DNA of 64,000 nt from Litorivicinus lipolyticus (lineage in GTDB: Bacteria > Pseudomonadota > Gammaproteobacteria > Pseudomonadales > Litorivicinaceae): positions 1,178,001 through 1,242,000 of the forward strand of contig NZ_CP045871.1 in NCBI RefSeq assembly GCF_009650135.1. The letters are read 5' to 3'. The notes beneath the pieces are model-generated. The model did no database searches and had not been told where the DNA came from. It saw nothing but the letters and a program-made list of their open reading frames with translations. The stretch's first letter is position 1. The number at the start of each line of letters is the position of its first letter. Positions 8,813 to 17,949 of this stretch are shown here, in pieces. A program made the translations under genes and the position numbers.

Positions 8813-9372
8813 TAATCAGCGGAATACGGCAAAACGCATGTGAGAAGAAGGCTGGAGACTATAGAACTTTCGTCCGTAAGATTGCGCTGGCTTTGAAGGT
8901 CGCCCCTATTTTTAAAGTGGCCCGCCTAGGGATTGGTGGCATTTGCGACTACTCTAGTGCACCCCGAATAGCTACACGGAAGCTTAGAGTGTTCATCTCC
9001 GCATCGCGGGCAAATACCTTCCAAAACCCAGGCGATGGAAATGCCAGCTGATCCGATAAGCTATTGCGTTCAAATTTAAATTGATCATTTAGATAAATGG
9101 TCAACGGATATTCGGCACCTGAGAATACTGAGCGTAATGAATTCCGCCCTTTTTGGGAACGAAGCTGTATGTATTAAGGAGTTTGATTATCGCAAGTATC
9201 CAATTGCCTTGTGCCGCTTGATGGCTTCGACGTTTTACTAAGAGCACTCCTTACTCAGGGCACTTCTCAAAATGACATCGATGAAACTTTAGGGTTGGTA
9301 TCACGCAGGTGAAGTTGAGTGGATTGCCGATATTCCAAGCGATTTCCGACAACCTCACTCGCTGTAAATAAC
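8813..9372. other. Non-coding stretch between recombinase and copper-associated genes
   Basis: About 560 bases with no convincing reading frame on either strand, AT-rich in the middle. I see no repeat, tRNA or attachment-core copy. It probably represents decayed DNA between the mobility module and the copper module. Confidence 0.5.
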
Positions 9373-9394
9373 GGCTTCGTAAGAAAACGAAGCC
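9373..9394 (-). terminator. Hairpin downstream of the frameshifted small minus-strand gene
   Basis: GGCTTCGT and ACGAAGCC make a perfect 8-bp stem with a 6-base loop, just past the TAG of the minus-strand fragment. The sequence after it is AT-rich rather than a pure T run. Confidence 0.45.
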
Positions 9395-9404
9395 ATTCAT
9401 TGGG

Positions 9405-9585
9405 CTAGGCCGCTTCGGTCTGCAGGCCAAACCATTCCAGCTTGGCGATGTCATCGAAGATTGCCTCTTCAACCCACTCGTACATCACGACCTCTGCGTG
9501 ATCGCTTCCAAAGTGAAGGTCAAAGGTCTTGATTCCTTCCAATGCTCTCAGCCGGGGCGATGGCGCTCAGCTCATTTTGTGTCAT
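9405..9585 (-). pseudogene. Small gene remnant with apparent frameshift, unknown function
   Basis: On the minus strand an ATG at 9585 opens MTQNELSAIAPAES, and after an apparent one-base shift the reading continues as GIKTFDLHFGSDHAEVV...FGLQTEAA to a stop at 9405. Both halves look protein-like and a hairpin follows the stop, so a roughly 59-residue gene broken by a frameshift is the simplest reading. I cannot name a family. It is divergent from the DUF411 gene. Confidence 0.35.
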
Positions 9586-9625
9586 GATGAATGCATTGCG
9601 ACTTCGTTGGAGTTAGGAGAATCAA

Positions 9626-10099
9626 ATGATTAAACGACTAGCGTTATTTGTTGCGTTGTTGCCCAGCACAGGGGCGTTCGCGGCGGACCCGCATTGGTTG
9701 AAAGGGATGGATGACGGGGTGTACACCATTCAGGTGTGGCGCAGTGAGTCCTGTGGTTGCTGCAAGGATTGGATTAAGCATCTGGAAAGCCATAACTTCG
9801 ACGTCATTGATACGCCGGTTGCAGACTTGAATGCGATCAAGGATCAGTATCAAGTTCCTGCTGGGGCACGTTCGTGCCATACCGCCAAAGTGGGGGATTT
9901 AATCGTTGAGGGGCATGTGCCCGCCCAGGACATTAAAGGCGCATTACGATCCGCTGATCAACCGGATTTATTGGCCGCACCTGGAATGCCCTCGGGCAGC
10001 CCGGGGATGGATCAGCCCGGCGCACGCAAAGACAGTTTTGCAGTGTTTGCGTTAGCGGATGGACAGGTGTCTGAGTGGAGTAAACACGAAGAATACTAA
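9626..10099 (+). CDS. DUF411 family periplasmic metal-associated protein
   Basis: 157 residues. A signal peptide ends near GAFAADPHW. The mature part holds the DUF411 signature SESCGCCKDWIKHLE, with a CxCC-like cysteine cluster, and later ARSCHTAKVGDLIVEGHVPA, also typical of the family. These proteins are repeatedly found with copper and silver resistance genes and are presumed to bind metal in the periplasm. The C-terminus is longer than the minimal domain and includes a Gly/Pro/Met-rich stretch (APGMPSGSPGMDQPG) that could add metal ligands. The start ATG has GGAG about 10 bases upstream. It is convergent with the cytochrome c gene. Confidence 0.85.
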   Translation: MIKRLALFVALLPSTGAFAADPHWLKGMDDGVYTIQVWRSESCGCCKDWIKHLESHNFDVIDTPVADLNAIKDQYQVPAGARSCHTAKVGDLIVEGHVPAQDIKGALRSADQPDLLAAPGMPSGSPGMDQPGARKDSFAVFALADGQVSEWSKHEEY

Positions 10100-10181
10100 A
10101 CCCCGAAGTTCTTTTGTCCCCTTGTATGAACCGCTTGGCCAGTGGTTTGGGCATTCCGCCGGAGAGTGTTCTCTAGACACG

Positions 10182-10661
10182 TCACTCTCTCGCGGTTGCC
10201 CTTTGGTTTCTTATAGATTCTGGCCAAGTGGATTCAATGTAACTGAGCACCGCGACAATTTCCTGGTCACTCAAAATATCGCCATAAACCGGCATATTTG
10301 TCGCGTAATTTGGATCATCGATTAGGCTGGTAATGCCGTCTTTCAGAATAGTAAACAGCATCTGGTCCGGATGGTGCCAAGTGTGTCCAGTCTCGTCATG
10401 GGGTGGTGCGGGAAGCCTTCCGCTTTGATCCCTTTGTCGCCAATTGCCTTGACCTTCGAGATTCTTCCCGTGGCAAACAGCACAGTACTGCTGGTAGATT
10501 ACCGCTCCCTGACTAACAACCGCCAATTGATCAGGCTCAAGTTCGACTGCAGGAGAGCGTGGCTCCGCGTTGAATGCGTCGGTTTTCATGAGGCCAAAAA
10601 CGCCTAGTGCGGCTAGTATCGATACGACGCCAATTAGTGCCCGCGTATTTCGTATATGCAT
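10182..10661 (-). CDS. Class I cytochrome c, single haem
   Basis: 159 residues from the ATG at 10661; a longer frame exists upstream but lacks a signal peptide at its start. The first 25 residues (VSILAALGVFGLM) form an anchor or signal. The haem motif is CAVCHG in YQQYCAVCHGKNLEGQG, and the likely Met ligand lies in NMPVYGDILSDQEI. Periplasmic electron carrier. It is the last gene of the copper cluster read on the minus strand, after copA-copB, though a strong hairpin separates it from copB. Cytochromes of this type accompany several environmental copper-resistance islands, but their exact role there is not established. Confidence 0.8.
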   Translation of the reverse strand: MHIRNTRALIGVVSILAALGVFGLMKTDAFNAEPRSPAVELEPDQLAVVSQGAVIYQQYCAVCHGKNLEGQGNWRQRDQSGRLPAPPHDETGHTWHHPDQMLFTILKDGITSLIDDPNYATNMPVYGDILSDQEIVAVLSYIESTWPESIRNQRATARE

Positions 10662-10680
10662 AATTTCGGTCCAGTTTGTT

Positions 10681-10704
10681 GAAGAGCCCTCAATTGGGCT
10701 CTTC
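10681..10704 (-). terminator. Strong hairpin between copB and cytochrome c
   Basis: GAAGAGCCC and GGGCTCTTC form a perfect 9-bp stem with a 6-base loop. It lies downstream of the copB stop on the minus strand, with no long T run. It may attenuate rather than end transcription into the cytochrome gene. Confidence 0.5.
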
Positions 10705-10747
10705 TGTAAGTAGAGACCTGAACGATCTTCAACTTGTCTGGCTAAGG

Positions 10748-11497
10748 TTAAAACACGAAGCGTGCTCCAAGTACACCTAGCCAATTAGATGTGCTGTTGC
10801 CCTCGTCCACTGCTAAATCAGCGGAGTCGCCATACTTGCGTTCGTAAACTACGCCAATGTACGGAGAAAACAGTCGGTCAACAACATCGTAACTTAATCG
10901 CAAGCCAGTTTCGGTCGAGACGAGTCCCTCTCCAACGCCAATCTCGGAGTCCTCATTAAACGCCGCGGTCGCATCCAGGTTTGCAGTTAACACGAGGTAG
11001 TTTGTGAACAACACTTCATACTCTGCATCTATGGAACTTGACCAGTTGCCTTCGTCACTGAGAAATAGATTTGCATCCACTTCGAACCACTGTGGCGCAA
11101 GTCCGCTTATGCCCGCGACCGCATAAGCCCGGTCGGGTCCGTTAGGGCTGTCAAACCGCACGCCAGCTTTTGCGTCGAAAAAGCTTGAGATTGGAATCTG
11201 ACCCACGATTTGATTTTCCAGGCCTTCATATTTGTCCTCCGTTAAGCTGTATTCACCCTTGGAGAGGAGGCGTACCTTGAGCTCATCAGTCCCATAAAAT
11301 AAATCGGCGTTCCATACTGCCAATTCATCATCATCATCACTGTATCGATACTCAAACTCCTCTACTTGAACACCCCAAGTGATGAACGATTTATTTCGAT
11401 CAGTTTCGTCTTTGATTAACTCTGCCGCGCTCAAAACTGAGGAAGCGGACGTAGTGGCGAAAAATAAGCTCACCCCAAGGAGTTTCATAGGGATCAC
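10748..11497 (-). CDS. copB: Copper resistance protein B (outer-membrane CopB/PcoB)
   Basis: 249 residues. A signal peptide ([21 protein letters not shown]) precedes alternating amphipathic strands ending in [10 protein letters not shown], a C-terminal aromatic as expected of an outer-membrane beta-barrel. Segments such as [23 protein letters not shown] acidic starts and [14 protein letters not shown] match the CopB family; the usual Met-rich N-terminal stretch is reduced. The reading frame opens with GTG at 11497, whose bases overlap the copA stop and which has GGAGGTGA upstream; ATG at 11488 is the alternative. It is coupled to copA and probably moves or sequesters copper at the outer membrane. 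Confidence 0.88.
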   Translation of the reverse strand: MIPMKLLGVSLFFATTSASSVLSAAELIKDETDRNKSFITWGVQVEEFEYRYSDDDDELAVWNADLFYGTDELKVRLLSKGEYSLTEDKYEGLENQIVGQIPISSFFDAKAGVRFDSPNGPDRAYAVAGISGLAPQWFEVDANLFLSDEGNWSSSIDAEYEVLFTNYLVLTANLDATAAFNEDSEIGVGEGLVSTETGLRLSYDVVDRLFSPYIGVVYERKYGDSADLAVDEGNSTSNWLGVLGARFVF

Positions 11498-13257
11498 GAA
11501 TCACCTCCCGGAGTGACAGTTGTTGCCAGCTTTGCTTGCTTAATCTCGGGCCCACCTTCAACGATGATTTTTCGGAACATTCCGGCGGACGCGTGATAAG
11601 ACAAGTGGCAGTGAAAAGCCCACTGCCCAGGCTCATCTACTTCGGTTTCCGTATACACGGTTGTGCCGGGCTGGACACTTACGGTGTGTTTGATTGGGTT
11701 CCACTGGTCTGCGCCAACATCTAAGATGCTCCACATACCGTGCAGGTGCATTGGATGTGTCATCATGGTTTCGTTAACAAATTTGAAGCGAACACGCTCT
11801 CCATACTGCAATCTGATTGGCTCGGCGTTTTCATACTTGACACCATTTATGCTCCATAAATACCGCTCCATGTTGCCAGTCAGCCGAAGCTCAATTTCGC
11901 GTGTTGGCTCACGATCCTCATATAGCGGCTTTTGGGCCTTTAAATCAGAGTATGAAAGAAACTTCCCTCCGTTAGCTGCCTTAGGGATCAATCCACTGCC
12001 GTCGGCATAAAACTTGTCTTCAGTTTTGCTCATGGCCATGTTCGAGTGGTCCATGCCTGCCATGTTCGAATGGTCCATGCTTGCCATGTTCGAATGGTCC
12101 ATGCTTGCCATGTTCGAATGGTCCATGCTTGCCATGTTCGAATGGTCCATGCTTGCCATGTTCGAATGGTCCATGCTTGCCATGTTCGAATGGTCCATGC
12201 CTGCCATGTTCGAATGATCCATGCCCATATCAGCCATGGTGAGCCTCGCCGGGTCTCTAAGTTCAGGTACAGGCGCAGCCAATCCATTTTGGACCGCCAG
12301 GGTTGCCCTCGCAAAACCCGACCGGCCCATCGACTCAGCAAAAATAGTGTAGGCCTCGGCATCCTTTGGCTTAACGATCACATCGTAAGTCTCCGCCACA
12401 CCAATTCGAAACTCATCCACCTTTACGGGCTGAACGTTGTTCCCATCGGCTTGAACGACTGTCATTTCAAGCCCTGGAATTCGAACATCGAAATACGTCA
12501 TCGCGGAAGAGTTAATGAATCTAAGCCTAATTCGTTCGCCGGGCGTAAATAGTCCGGTCCAGTTTTGGTCGGGGCCCTTACCGTTAATCAGACCAGTAAA
12601 TCCTTGCAAATCCTCTACGTCAGCTTTCATCATTCTCATGGAGCCCCAAGCCATCCGATCACTAACGGTCGAGCTCACACCGTTCTCCTTAACTTCGGCT
12701 AAGAAATCTCCGAACGTCTGCTGTTCCCGGTTGTAGTAGTCAGCTGCTGTTTTCAGATTCCGCATGATGCGATTGCCTGAGTGGGGGTGTTTATCGGTAA
12801 GTTGAACGACGTAATCTCTATCGTATCGGAAGGGTTCGCGACCCTCGGGCTCAATTACAATAGCTCCGTAGGCTCCGTCCGGCTCCTGGAACCCTGAGTG
12901 GCTGTGGAACCAGTACGTTCCGGCCTGCTGAATCGGAAACTGATAAGAAAAGGTTTCCCCTGCAGCGATCCCTGGAAAGCTAATCCCAGGGACTCCGTCT
13001 TGATTGAATGGCAATATTAATCCATGCCAGTGAATAGACGTCGCTACATCTAGATTATTCGTCACATTAATTTTTACTTTTTCCCCCTCTTTAAATCGCA
13101 TTATAGGTCCGGGGGAACTGCCGTTATAACCAATTCCTTTTTTAACGAAATCACCTGTATCGATAGTAACTTCATCGACAGATAACTCGTATTCGCCGGC
13201 AATTGAGGCGGCGCATATTAGAAATCCACAAATTCCTGTTGCAAATTTACTCTTCAT
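11494..13257 (-). CDS. copA: Multicopper oxidase, copper resistance protein A
   Basis: 587 residues with three cupredoxin domains. Copper ligands are intact: [10 protein letters not shown] and [10 protein letters not shown] in domain 1, HPMHLHGMW and [16 protein letters not shown] in domain 3. Between domains 2 and 3 is a Met/His-rich linker of eight MDHSNM units (24-base DNA repeats), a CopA/PcoA hallmark thought to bind extra Cu(I). It should oxidise Cu(I) in the periplasm. The signal peptide lacks a twin-arginine motif, unlike classical PcoA/CopA, which is odd for a multicopper oxidase. ATG at 13257 has GGAG nine bases upstream. The stop overlaps the copB start. Confidence 0.95.
   Translation of the reverse strand: MKSKFATGICGFLICAASIAGEYELSVDEVTIDTGDFVKKGIGYNGSSPGPIMRFKEGEKVKINVTNNLDVATSIHWHGLILPFNQDGVPGISFPGIAAGETFSYQFPIQQAGTYWFHSHSGFQEPDGAYGAIVIEPEGREPFRYDRDYVVQLTDKHPHSGNRIMRNLKTAADYYNREQQTFGDFLAEVKENGVSSTVSDRMAWGSMRMMKADVEDLQGFTGLINGKGPDQNWTGLFTPGERIRLRFINSSAMTYFDVRIPGLEMTVVQADGNNVQPVKVDEFRIGVAETYDVIVKPKDAEAYTIFAESMGRSGFARATLAVQNGLAAPVPELRDPARLTMADMGMDHSNMAGMDHSNMASMDHSNMASMDHSNMASMDHSNMASMDHSNMASMDHSNMAGMDHSNMAMSKTEDKFYADGSGLIPKAANGGKFLSYSDLKAQKPLYEDREPTREIELRLTGNMERYLWSINGVKYENAEPIRLQYGERVRFKFVNETMMTHPMHLHGMWSILDVGADQWNPIKHTVSVQPGTTVYTETEVDEPGQWAFHCHLSYHASAGMFRKIIVEGGPEIKQAKLATTVTPGGDS
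12037..12228 (-). repeat. Eight 24-bp tandem repeats encoding MDHSNM(A)(S/G)
   Basis: Eight consecutive 24-base units inside copA, nearly identical in DNA with only a few substitutions (first, seventh and eighth units). Identity at silent positions implies recent expansion by slippage or unequal exchange. The encoded linker is methionine- and histidine-rich. Confidence 0.95.
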
Positions 13258-13332
13258 AATGTCAGCTCCGGACTTTATCCAGTCAAAAAACAGCTTCCTC
13301 TAGGTACGTCATTTCTAAAAATGCAGATAGAC

Positions 13333-13857
13333 CTAGAATTTGAACGCTCCGTACATGCCTGCTGGGTAGTGGCCTGGTACGTTGCAGGCATATTCGATAT
13401 TTCCGTCATCTGAGAACTTCCAAATCATCTCAGCAGTTTCTCCAGGGGCGAGTAATGCGCTATTCGGATCGTCATGCTTCATCGTTTGACCGTTACCCAT
13501 GTCCATTTCCATTAAATCCCGGTTGAGTTTTCCGCCCTGAATAATTCCATGCTGAATCATCATCAGCATCTCTTCCTGATGGCCTTCGTGCATCTCAGGC
13601 GTGCCGATATTGAACTCGTGAACCAACATCCCCTTGTTGTTGATGACGAAACGGATGGTTTCACCTTTTTTGACATCGATGTTTTCTGGCTCGTAGTAGT
13701 TGTCATACATGTCAATCTGAATCGTCTTTGACACGTCTGATAGTTTTCCCTGTTCTCCAGCTGTTGCTCCATGGCTGCTTCCATGAACCCCGCCTGCGTG
13801 ACTTGCAGTTGCTATTGCCATTGCGATCGCTGCTGCGAACATTCGGTTCTTCTTCAT
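13333..13857 (-). CDS. Cupredoxin-like periplasmic copper protein
   Basis: 174 residues from ATG 13857 (GGAG upstream); an upstream in-frame ATG is less likely because it would bury the signal peptide. The signal peptide ends near ASHA. The mature part has the type-1 copper layout: His in MLVHEFNIG, then Cys, His and Met in YACNVPGHYPAGMYG near the C-terminus. An extra MHEGHQEEMLMMIQH region is rich in Met and His and may bind additional copper. It is the first gene of the minus-strand copper operon (cupredoxin, copA, copB), and likely a periplasmic copper carrier or scavenger. Confidence 0.88.
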   Translation of the reverse strand: MKKNRMFAAAIAMAIATASHAGGVHGSSHGATAGEQGKLSDVSKTIQIDMYDNYYEPENIDVKKGETIRFVINNKGMLVHEFNIGTPEMHEGHQEEMLMMIQHGIIQGGKLNRDLMEMDMGNGQTMKHDDPNSALLAPGETAEMIWKFSDDGNIEYACNVPGHYPAGMYGAFKF

Positions 13858-13947
13858 CGATAATTCTCCGTCTGGTTTTTTTTCGACCAAGCCTTGCCGT
13901 GCGAAGAGCACGCAAGCGCTGGTTCGGAAGGGAACTTACTTAGGAAC

Positions 13948-13998
13948 TCTGAATTTTTTCTGAACTTCTAGTCATGTTTTTTTCAGGAAAAAATCAGA
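13948..13998. promoter_or_regulatory. Candidate CopR-binding inverted repeat in divergent promoter region
   Basis: TCTGAATTTTTTCTGA (13948-13963) and TCAGGAAAAAATCAGA (13983-13998) are inverted copies of one near-palindromic 16-mer, separated by 19 bases. They lie between the divergent cupredoxin operon and the copRS genes, where a response regulator would act. The sequence differs from the textbook E. coli cop/cus box. Confidence 0.5.
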
Positions 13999-14067
13999 TT
14001 CCACGTGATATGTTTGAAATGTAACAAATCTCAAATTCAGCGCGAGCCGAAGCCTAAACACTGTCGA

Positions 14068-14751
14068 ATGGAGCGGTTGCAACCCTTGAGAATACTACTG
14101 GTGGAGGACGACGAGCGCCTAGCAACTATCTTGTGCAAGCAATTTAGTGACGCCGGGTATAGCGTCGATCAGACCGCTCTGGCGAGAGAGGCACAGGCCC
14201 TGGGCCGAACAGAAGACTACATGGCAGCTGTTCTTGATTTGGGTTTGCCTGATGGGAACGGCTTAGAAGTCTTGCGAATCTGGCGGGCTGAAAAAATTGC
14301 GATGCCTGTTTTGTTATTGACGGCCCGTGGCGAGTGGTACGAAAAGGTTGAAGGGCTCAAAGCCGGTGCAGATGACTACCTCTCAAAACCTTTCCGAATC
14401 GAAGAACTATTGGCCAGAGTTAGCGCAATTGTGCGTCGTAACGCTGGACGCACCAAATCGGTGATTAGCGTAGGCAGATTTGAACTCGATGAGGATCAGA
14501 GATTGCTAAAGCTGGAGTCAGGTATGGCCTATCGACTGACCGGAACTGAGTTTCGATTATTACGTTGCTTGATGGCTAGTCCTGGGCGCGTTCAATCAAA
14601 ATCCCACCTAATAGATCAAATGTACAACCTAAGTGAGACACCGACAGAAAATATCATTGAAGCCTACATCGCCCGCTTGCGCAAAATGCTGGGTAAAGAT
14701 GTCATTTTAACTAGGCGAGCCCAAGGATATCTGTTCAATGATTTGGTATAA
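14068..14751 (+). CDS. copR: OmpR-family response regulator, CopR-like
   Basis: 227 residues from ATG 14068; the frame is open further upstream but the receiver domain begins here. The receiver domain shows the acidic pair in LLVEDDERL, phospho-acceptor Asp57 in AVLDLGLPDG and Lys in YLSKPFRIEEL. The C-terminal winged helix includes TGTEFRLLRCLM and ENIIEAYIARLRKMLGKD. It overlaps the sensor kinase gene by 14 bases and is divergent from the copper operon, so it most likely activates that operon in response to copper. The receiver is also similar to PhoP/QseB-type regulators, and the copper role comes from context. Confidence 0.88.
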   Translation: MERLQPLRILLVEDDERLATILCKQFSDAGYSVDQTALAREAQALGRTEDYMAAVLDLGLPDGNGLEVLRIWRAEKIAMPVLLLTARGEWYEKVEGLKAGADDYLSKPFRIEELLARVSAIVRRNAGRTKSVISVGRFELDEDQRLLKLESGMAYRLTGTEFRLLRCLMASPGRVQSKSHLIDQMYNLSETPTENIIEAYIARLRKMLGKDVILTRRAQGYLFNDLV

Positions 14752-16108
14752 CCAACAGAGATCCATTCGGTCGATCTTGACGTCCGTTTTATTATTAGTT
14801 GGGACGGGGCTTATGGCTGTTGCGTGGGCGGTTCACGGTACATTATTGGATCGAATGACAGAAAGCATCGTCTTAAACCAGCTCAAATCTGAGGTGGACT
14901 ACCTAAAAAGCAGGTTAATAGCTTCCGGTGGGCTGATGGATGAACTACCGTCAGGCGACTATTTTGAAGAGTTTTTCTATCACTCATTTGCCATCCGGTC
15001 GCAAGACAATATGGTTTATTCTTCAGGCTCATTAACCGATGCACTGCTGAGCGTAATCCAAGAGGAAAACGATGGTGTCGTGCGGGCATCTACCACAGCC
15101 TCTGAAGCTGGCTCAGCTAACATACTGGCGTATCGCGAGAGTTTTGGTGAGGCAGACGAAAAGTTTGTGGTGGTTGTGGCGCAAGACCTTACAGTTTTGG
15201 GTAAGAGTCAACAAGAGCTACACCTGTGGACCGCAATAGTATCAATAACCTTATTGTCTTTATTCATAGGGCTAATTTGGGTAGCAATTAATTTCGCTTT
15301 GAGGCCTGTTTTGGGCCTAGAGAAATCGCTAAAAAATCTTCAAGACGGTACCGAGTCTCGATTAAACGAGAGGGTCCCGAGCGAATTTAGAATGCTAGTG
15401 CGCCAGTTAAATCAACTACTTGGGTTATTCGAGAAAAAAATGGAAATCTCGAACAATTCTATGGCGAATCTTTCGCATGGGATAAAAACGCCTATTTCGG
15501 TTGCCCAGGCTTTACTAGGAAAGGGTGAGCGCGGGCTAACTGCTGAGGATTGCTCCCACATCAGAAGGAGCTTAGAGAGCATCAATTTTCAGCTTGATTC
15601 CGAAATGCGTAGAAACAGGTTTTCTGGAATTAAAATCGGGCGTGAAACGCAGGTAATTGAAAAAGCGAGAGACTTGCTATGGATGCTTGGGCAAATTTAT
15701 CCTACTAAATCCTTTGAATTTAAATCCTCGCTTGATCCTAACACTCGATGGCCTTTGCACGAGCATCAGTTTAACGAAATTGTTGGAAACCTGGTTGACA
15801 ATGCAGGCAAATGGGGAGCTCATTTTGTCGAACTTTTTTTAGGCAGCATAGATCAAGGGTACGTAATTAGAGTAACTGACGACGGTCCCGGAGTACCAAA
15901 TGAGCTTATCGACCAACTGGGTAGTCGCGGTCTTCGACTTGACGAACAGATACCTGGGCATGGGTTAGGCCTAGCAATTGTTCGGAGTGCTATAGAGCCT
16001 TATGATGGCGAGTTGTCACTCTCGTCGGGTCCAACCGGAGGTTTTTGTGCAACTGTGGTTATAGCTTCCGGAAAGACGATCGCAGAGCAAACAACACGCG
16101 GCGATTAA
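14738..16108 (+). CDS. copS: Sensor histidine kinase, CopS-like
   Basis: 456 residues. TM1 lies about residues 13-35 (ILTSVLLLVGTGLMAVAW), a periplasmic loop of about 130 residues follows, then TM2 (TAIVSITLLSLFIGLIWVAI) and a HAMP-like linker. The phospho-acceptor H247 sits in MANLSHGIKTPIS; LSHGIKTP resembles the PhoQ-style H-box rather than the common SHELRTP. The ATPase domain has NLVDNAGKWG, DDGPGVP and GHGLGLAIV. The start overlaps copR, so the pair is translationally coupled. Copper sensing is inferred from neighbours. It ends five bases before the FlgN remnant on the opposite strand. Confidence 0.88.
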   Translation: MIWYNQQRSIRSILTSVLLLVGTGLMAVAWAVHGTLLDRMTESIVLNQLKSEVDYLKSRLIASGGLMDELPSGDYFEEFFYHSFAIRSQDNMVYSSGSLTDALLSVIQEENDGVVRASTTASEAGSANILAYRESFGEADEKFVVVVAQDLTVLGKSQQELHLWTAIVSITLLSLFIGLIWVAINFALRPVLGLEKSLKNLQDGTESRLNERVPSEFRMLVRQLNQLLGLFEKKMEISNNSMANLSHGIKTPISVAQALLGKGERGLTAEDCSHIRRSLESINFQLDSEMRRNRFSGIKIGRETQVIEKARDLLWMLGQIYPTKSFEFKSSLDPNTRWPLHEHQFNEIVGNLVDNAGKWGAHFVELFLGSIDQGYVIRVTDDGPGVPNELIDQLGSRGLRLDEQIPGHGLGLAIVRSAIEPYDGELSLSSGPTGGFCATVVIASGKTIAEQTTRGD

Positions 16109-16112
16109 CCCG

Positions 16113-16328
16113 TCAAACCGACCCTAGGGCCCGGCCGGTGCGGGGCTCTGTGGAGTTGCCTTGAGCGCCGTACAGAGATTGCTCGGGCTCGCCAGCAATG
16201 ATCGATTTGATTCGGTCGGCCTTGTTTTTCACGCGCTGCAAGACGGTGGCGTTACTTTGATTCTCGTGACGGCAGCGTTCAATCGCGGCCTCTGCGGTGG
16301 TGTAATCCCCCCCGAAAATTAACGGCAC
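16113..16328 (-). pseudogene. FlgN C-terminal fragment
   Basis: A 71-codon frame whose core AEAAIERCRHENQSNATVLQ and QSLYGAQG matches the C-terminal part of flagellar chaperone FlgN. It is clearly homologous to the FlgM-FlgN frame at 50391-50804 (shared AEAAIERC, NATVLQR/NAQVLQR, LYG and RALG words), but the N-terminal half is missing and it runs into an IS3 relic. No flagellar genes are nearby. It sits about 560 bases left of an attachment-core copy, in the same relative place and orientation as the other copy. Confidence 0.6.
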
Positions 16329-16341
16329 TTTTGAGTAGAGC

Positions 16342-16690
16342 GTTTTATGATGAAGACATCAAAAGCAATCGGCGAAGAAATCACGGTTCACCGACGGCTT
16401 GATCATGGCCATTTTAAAAACAAACCGAGAATGGCGTGCCCGTCGCCGATCTAGCCCGAGAGCATAGCTGTCGAACAGCGATGATTTATCAGCGGCTAAC
16501 GTTCGGTGGCATAGACGCTTCGCTCATGAAGTGCATGGAAGAGCTTGAGGCCGAGACCGCCCAGCATAAGAAAATGTATGCCGAAGAGCGCATGAAGGCT
16601 GGGATCTGCTAGGAAGCTTTTGAGGAAAAGCTTTAAGGCCATCGCCGTGACACGAGATCTGCAAGGCGACTGTCATCAAGCAGGGGTTGT
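16342..16690 (+). pseudogene. IS3-family orfA/orfB relic, decayed
   Basis: Shifted-frame translation gives VPVADLAREHSCRTAMIYQR, then FGGIDASLMKCMEELEAE and KKMYAEERMKA, the conserved helix-turn-helix and leucine-zipper-like part of IS3-type OrfA. Stops and frameshifts interrupt it, and the OrfB start is unreadable. No left inverted repeat was found. It belongs to a different IS3 subgroup from the orfA start at 28362. Confidence 0.6.
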
Positions 16691-16887
16691 AGATTAGACC
16701 GGCTTTTGTCTGTATGCCCATAGGTTGAACTTCTAATGCTCGACCGAGAGCTGTGCTTACTTATCTCACAGGCACCCGCTATATTGTCTATTTGGTCCCT
16801 TTTTGAATCGACTTCACAAATCCCTCACTGCGCTCGTTCTACCATCACAAGTAATTGATATATATGAAAAAATCCAAAGAGCACTTT

Positions 16888-16933
16888 CCTCCTAAGGGGA
16901 AGGCCTGTGGTTCGAATCCACATGGGGGCGCCA
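16888..16933 (+). repeat. Attachment core copy 2 (tRNA-Arg 3' fragment)
   Basis: 46 bases identical to tRNA-Arg 2596-2641, ending in GGGGGCGCCA. There is no tRNA 5' half here: the upstream bases are ATTGATATATATG...AGCACTTT, a degraded version of the arm seen at the other copies. It marks the right end of segment 1. Confidence 0.92.
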
Positions 16934-17066
16934 AAACATCAATCGTTTGTTGTTCGGTTATTACGACTGGAATCGGTCATACATGGGTGACGGCGGAATA
17001 ACCACTATCGCAGCCGCAGCCGACGAAAAATCTAAAATGGTGTCCGGATTTTGTTGACCACAACAT
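16934..17066 (+). mobile_element. IS3-family transposase 3' end plus terminal repeat
   Basis: Starting right after the core, the frame reads NINRLLFGYYDWNRSYMGDG then DEKSKMVSGFC-stop, the C-terminus of an IS3-type OrfB. It is followed by TGGTGTCCGGATTTTGTTGACCAC..., which matches the right terminal repeat of the same family. Nearly identical sequence follows the core at 50953, and a diverged version follows that at 28582, always joined at the same base. Confidence 0.75.
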
Positions 17067-17434
17067 ATCGATTGGCGCAATACCCAGATACCACACGAGG
17101 CTTTGAACATGAAAACGCCAAAACAGGCATTCGAATTAGCCGCTTAGGTGTGCAGAAACCTGTGGGTCATTACAGGTGTTTAAAACAAACGCTGCCAATT
17201 AAATAGGTTGTTTCATCAATGCCCAAGGCTCCGATCGATTATTTTGTCGCCGCTAAGCGCAACGATATTGGCGGGGTAGTTGCTATGATTGCGTCGAAAT
17301 CGCGCTGTCCGTTACTTCATCGTACTACGGCGTTTCGCTACTCAATTATAAGTATTTCATAGCTCAGAGGCCCTCGTTACTGTGTCTTGAGCAAGCCGAC
17401 GGGCGGTTTGCGCAGTTAATGTAAAAGGCTTGAG
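17067..17434. other. Intergenic stretch, no gene seen
   Basis: About 370 bases after the IS relic with short broken frames only. The last 40 bases supply the leader of the next gene. No repeat or RNA was recognised. Confidence 0.5.
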
Positions 17435-17875
17435 ATGAAAAACATCAAACAGACGTTCACAGCAGGCGCAGCTAGCTGCCTGATCGGGATCAGCATGTTA
17501 CCTATGGATGCCAGCGCACAATCTGGGTCGCGCCTGTGTGGCGCGGCGGTCTACACGCCGACCGGCGCGATAGGGCTGATGGTGGAAATTAAGCAACCCG
17601 GGAAAAGTGGAAGAAGTGCGGCAAACAACTTTTGCAACGCGCTGGCCCAAGGCGTCCTGGATGGATTTGCAGACGAGGGTTTGGATGTCTCTGAAAACAA
17701 TCGGGGCTGGTTTAAACGCTCAGAGTGCGAAGACACTGCAGGCTGGATGTCGGCGGGTGTAAACCGCGCGGACATATGCGACCAAATGTCTCGCACTAGC
17801 GTAGGCAATGGAGCCAACCCATATATGGTCATTTACACCAAACGAAATAATACTTTTACGGTTAAAAAGCCCTAG
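17435..17875 (+). CDS. Small secreted protein of unknown function
   Basis: 146 residues. A clear signal peptide runs to about residue 28 (LPMDASAQSGS), so it is exported. The mature domain has four cysteines (RLCGAA, NNFCNAL, RSECED, ADICDQM) that could form two disulfides, and is basic toward the C-terminus. I do not recognise the family. AAAGG precedes the ATG by 8 bases. A strong rho-independent terminator follows at 17950, so it is an independent transcription unit and the first gene of segment 2. Confidence 0.7.
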   Translation: MKNIKQTFTAGAASCLIGISMLPMDASAQSGSRLCGAAVYTPTGAIGLMVEIKQPGKSGRSAANNFCNALAQGVLDGFADEGLDVSENNRGWFKRSECEDTAGWMSAGVNRADICDQMSRTSVGNGANPYMVIYTKRNNTFTVKKP

Positions 17876-17949
17876 CGCCTCTGCGATTCGCTCTGGTGTG
17901 TGAAAACAAGGGGCGAGTGTGTCCCTTTTTTTAACGAACAGTCGGTCAT

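Noticed and set aside
12037..12228. Possible CRISPR array
   Set aside because: Units are contiguous with no variable spacers and lie within a coding frame, and no cas genes are present.
12014..12552. Long repetitive frames on both strands across the 24-base repeats
   Set aside because: They are shadows created by the tandem repeat in copA; only the copA frame has copper-site motifs, a start with a ribosome site and domain continuity on both sides.
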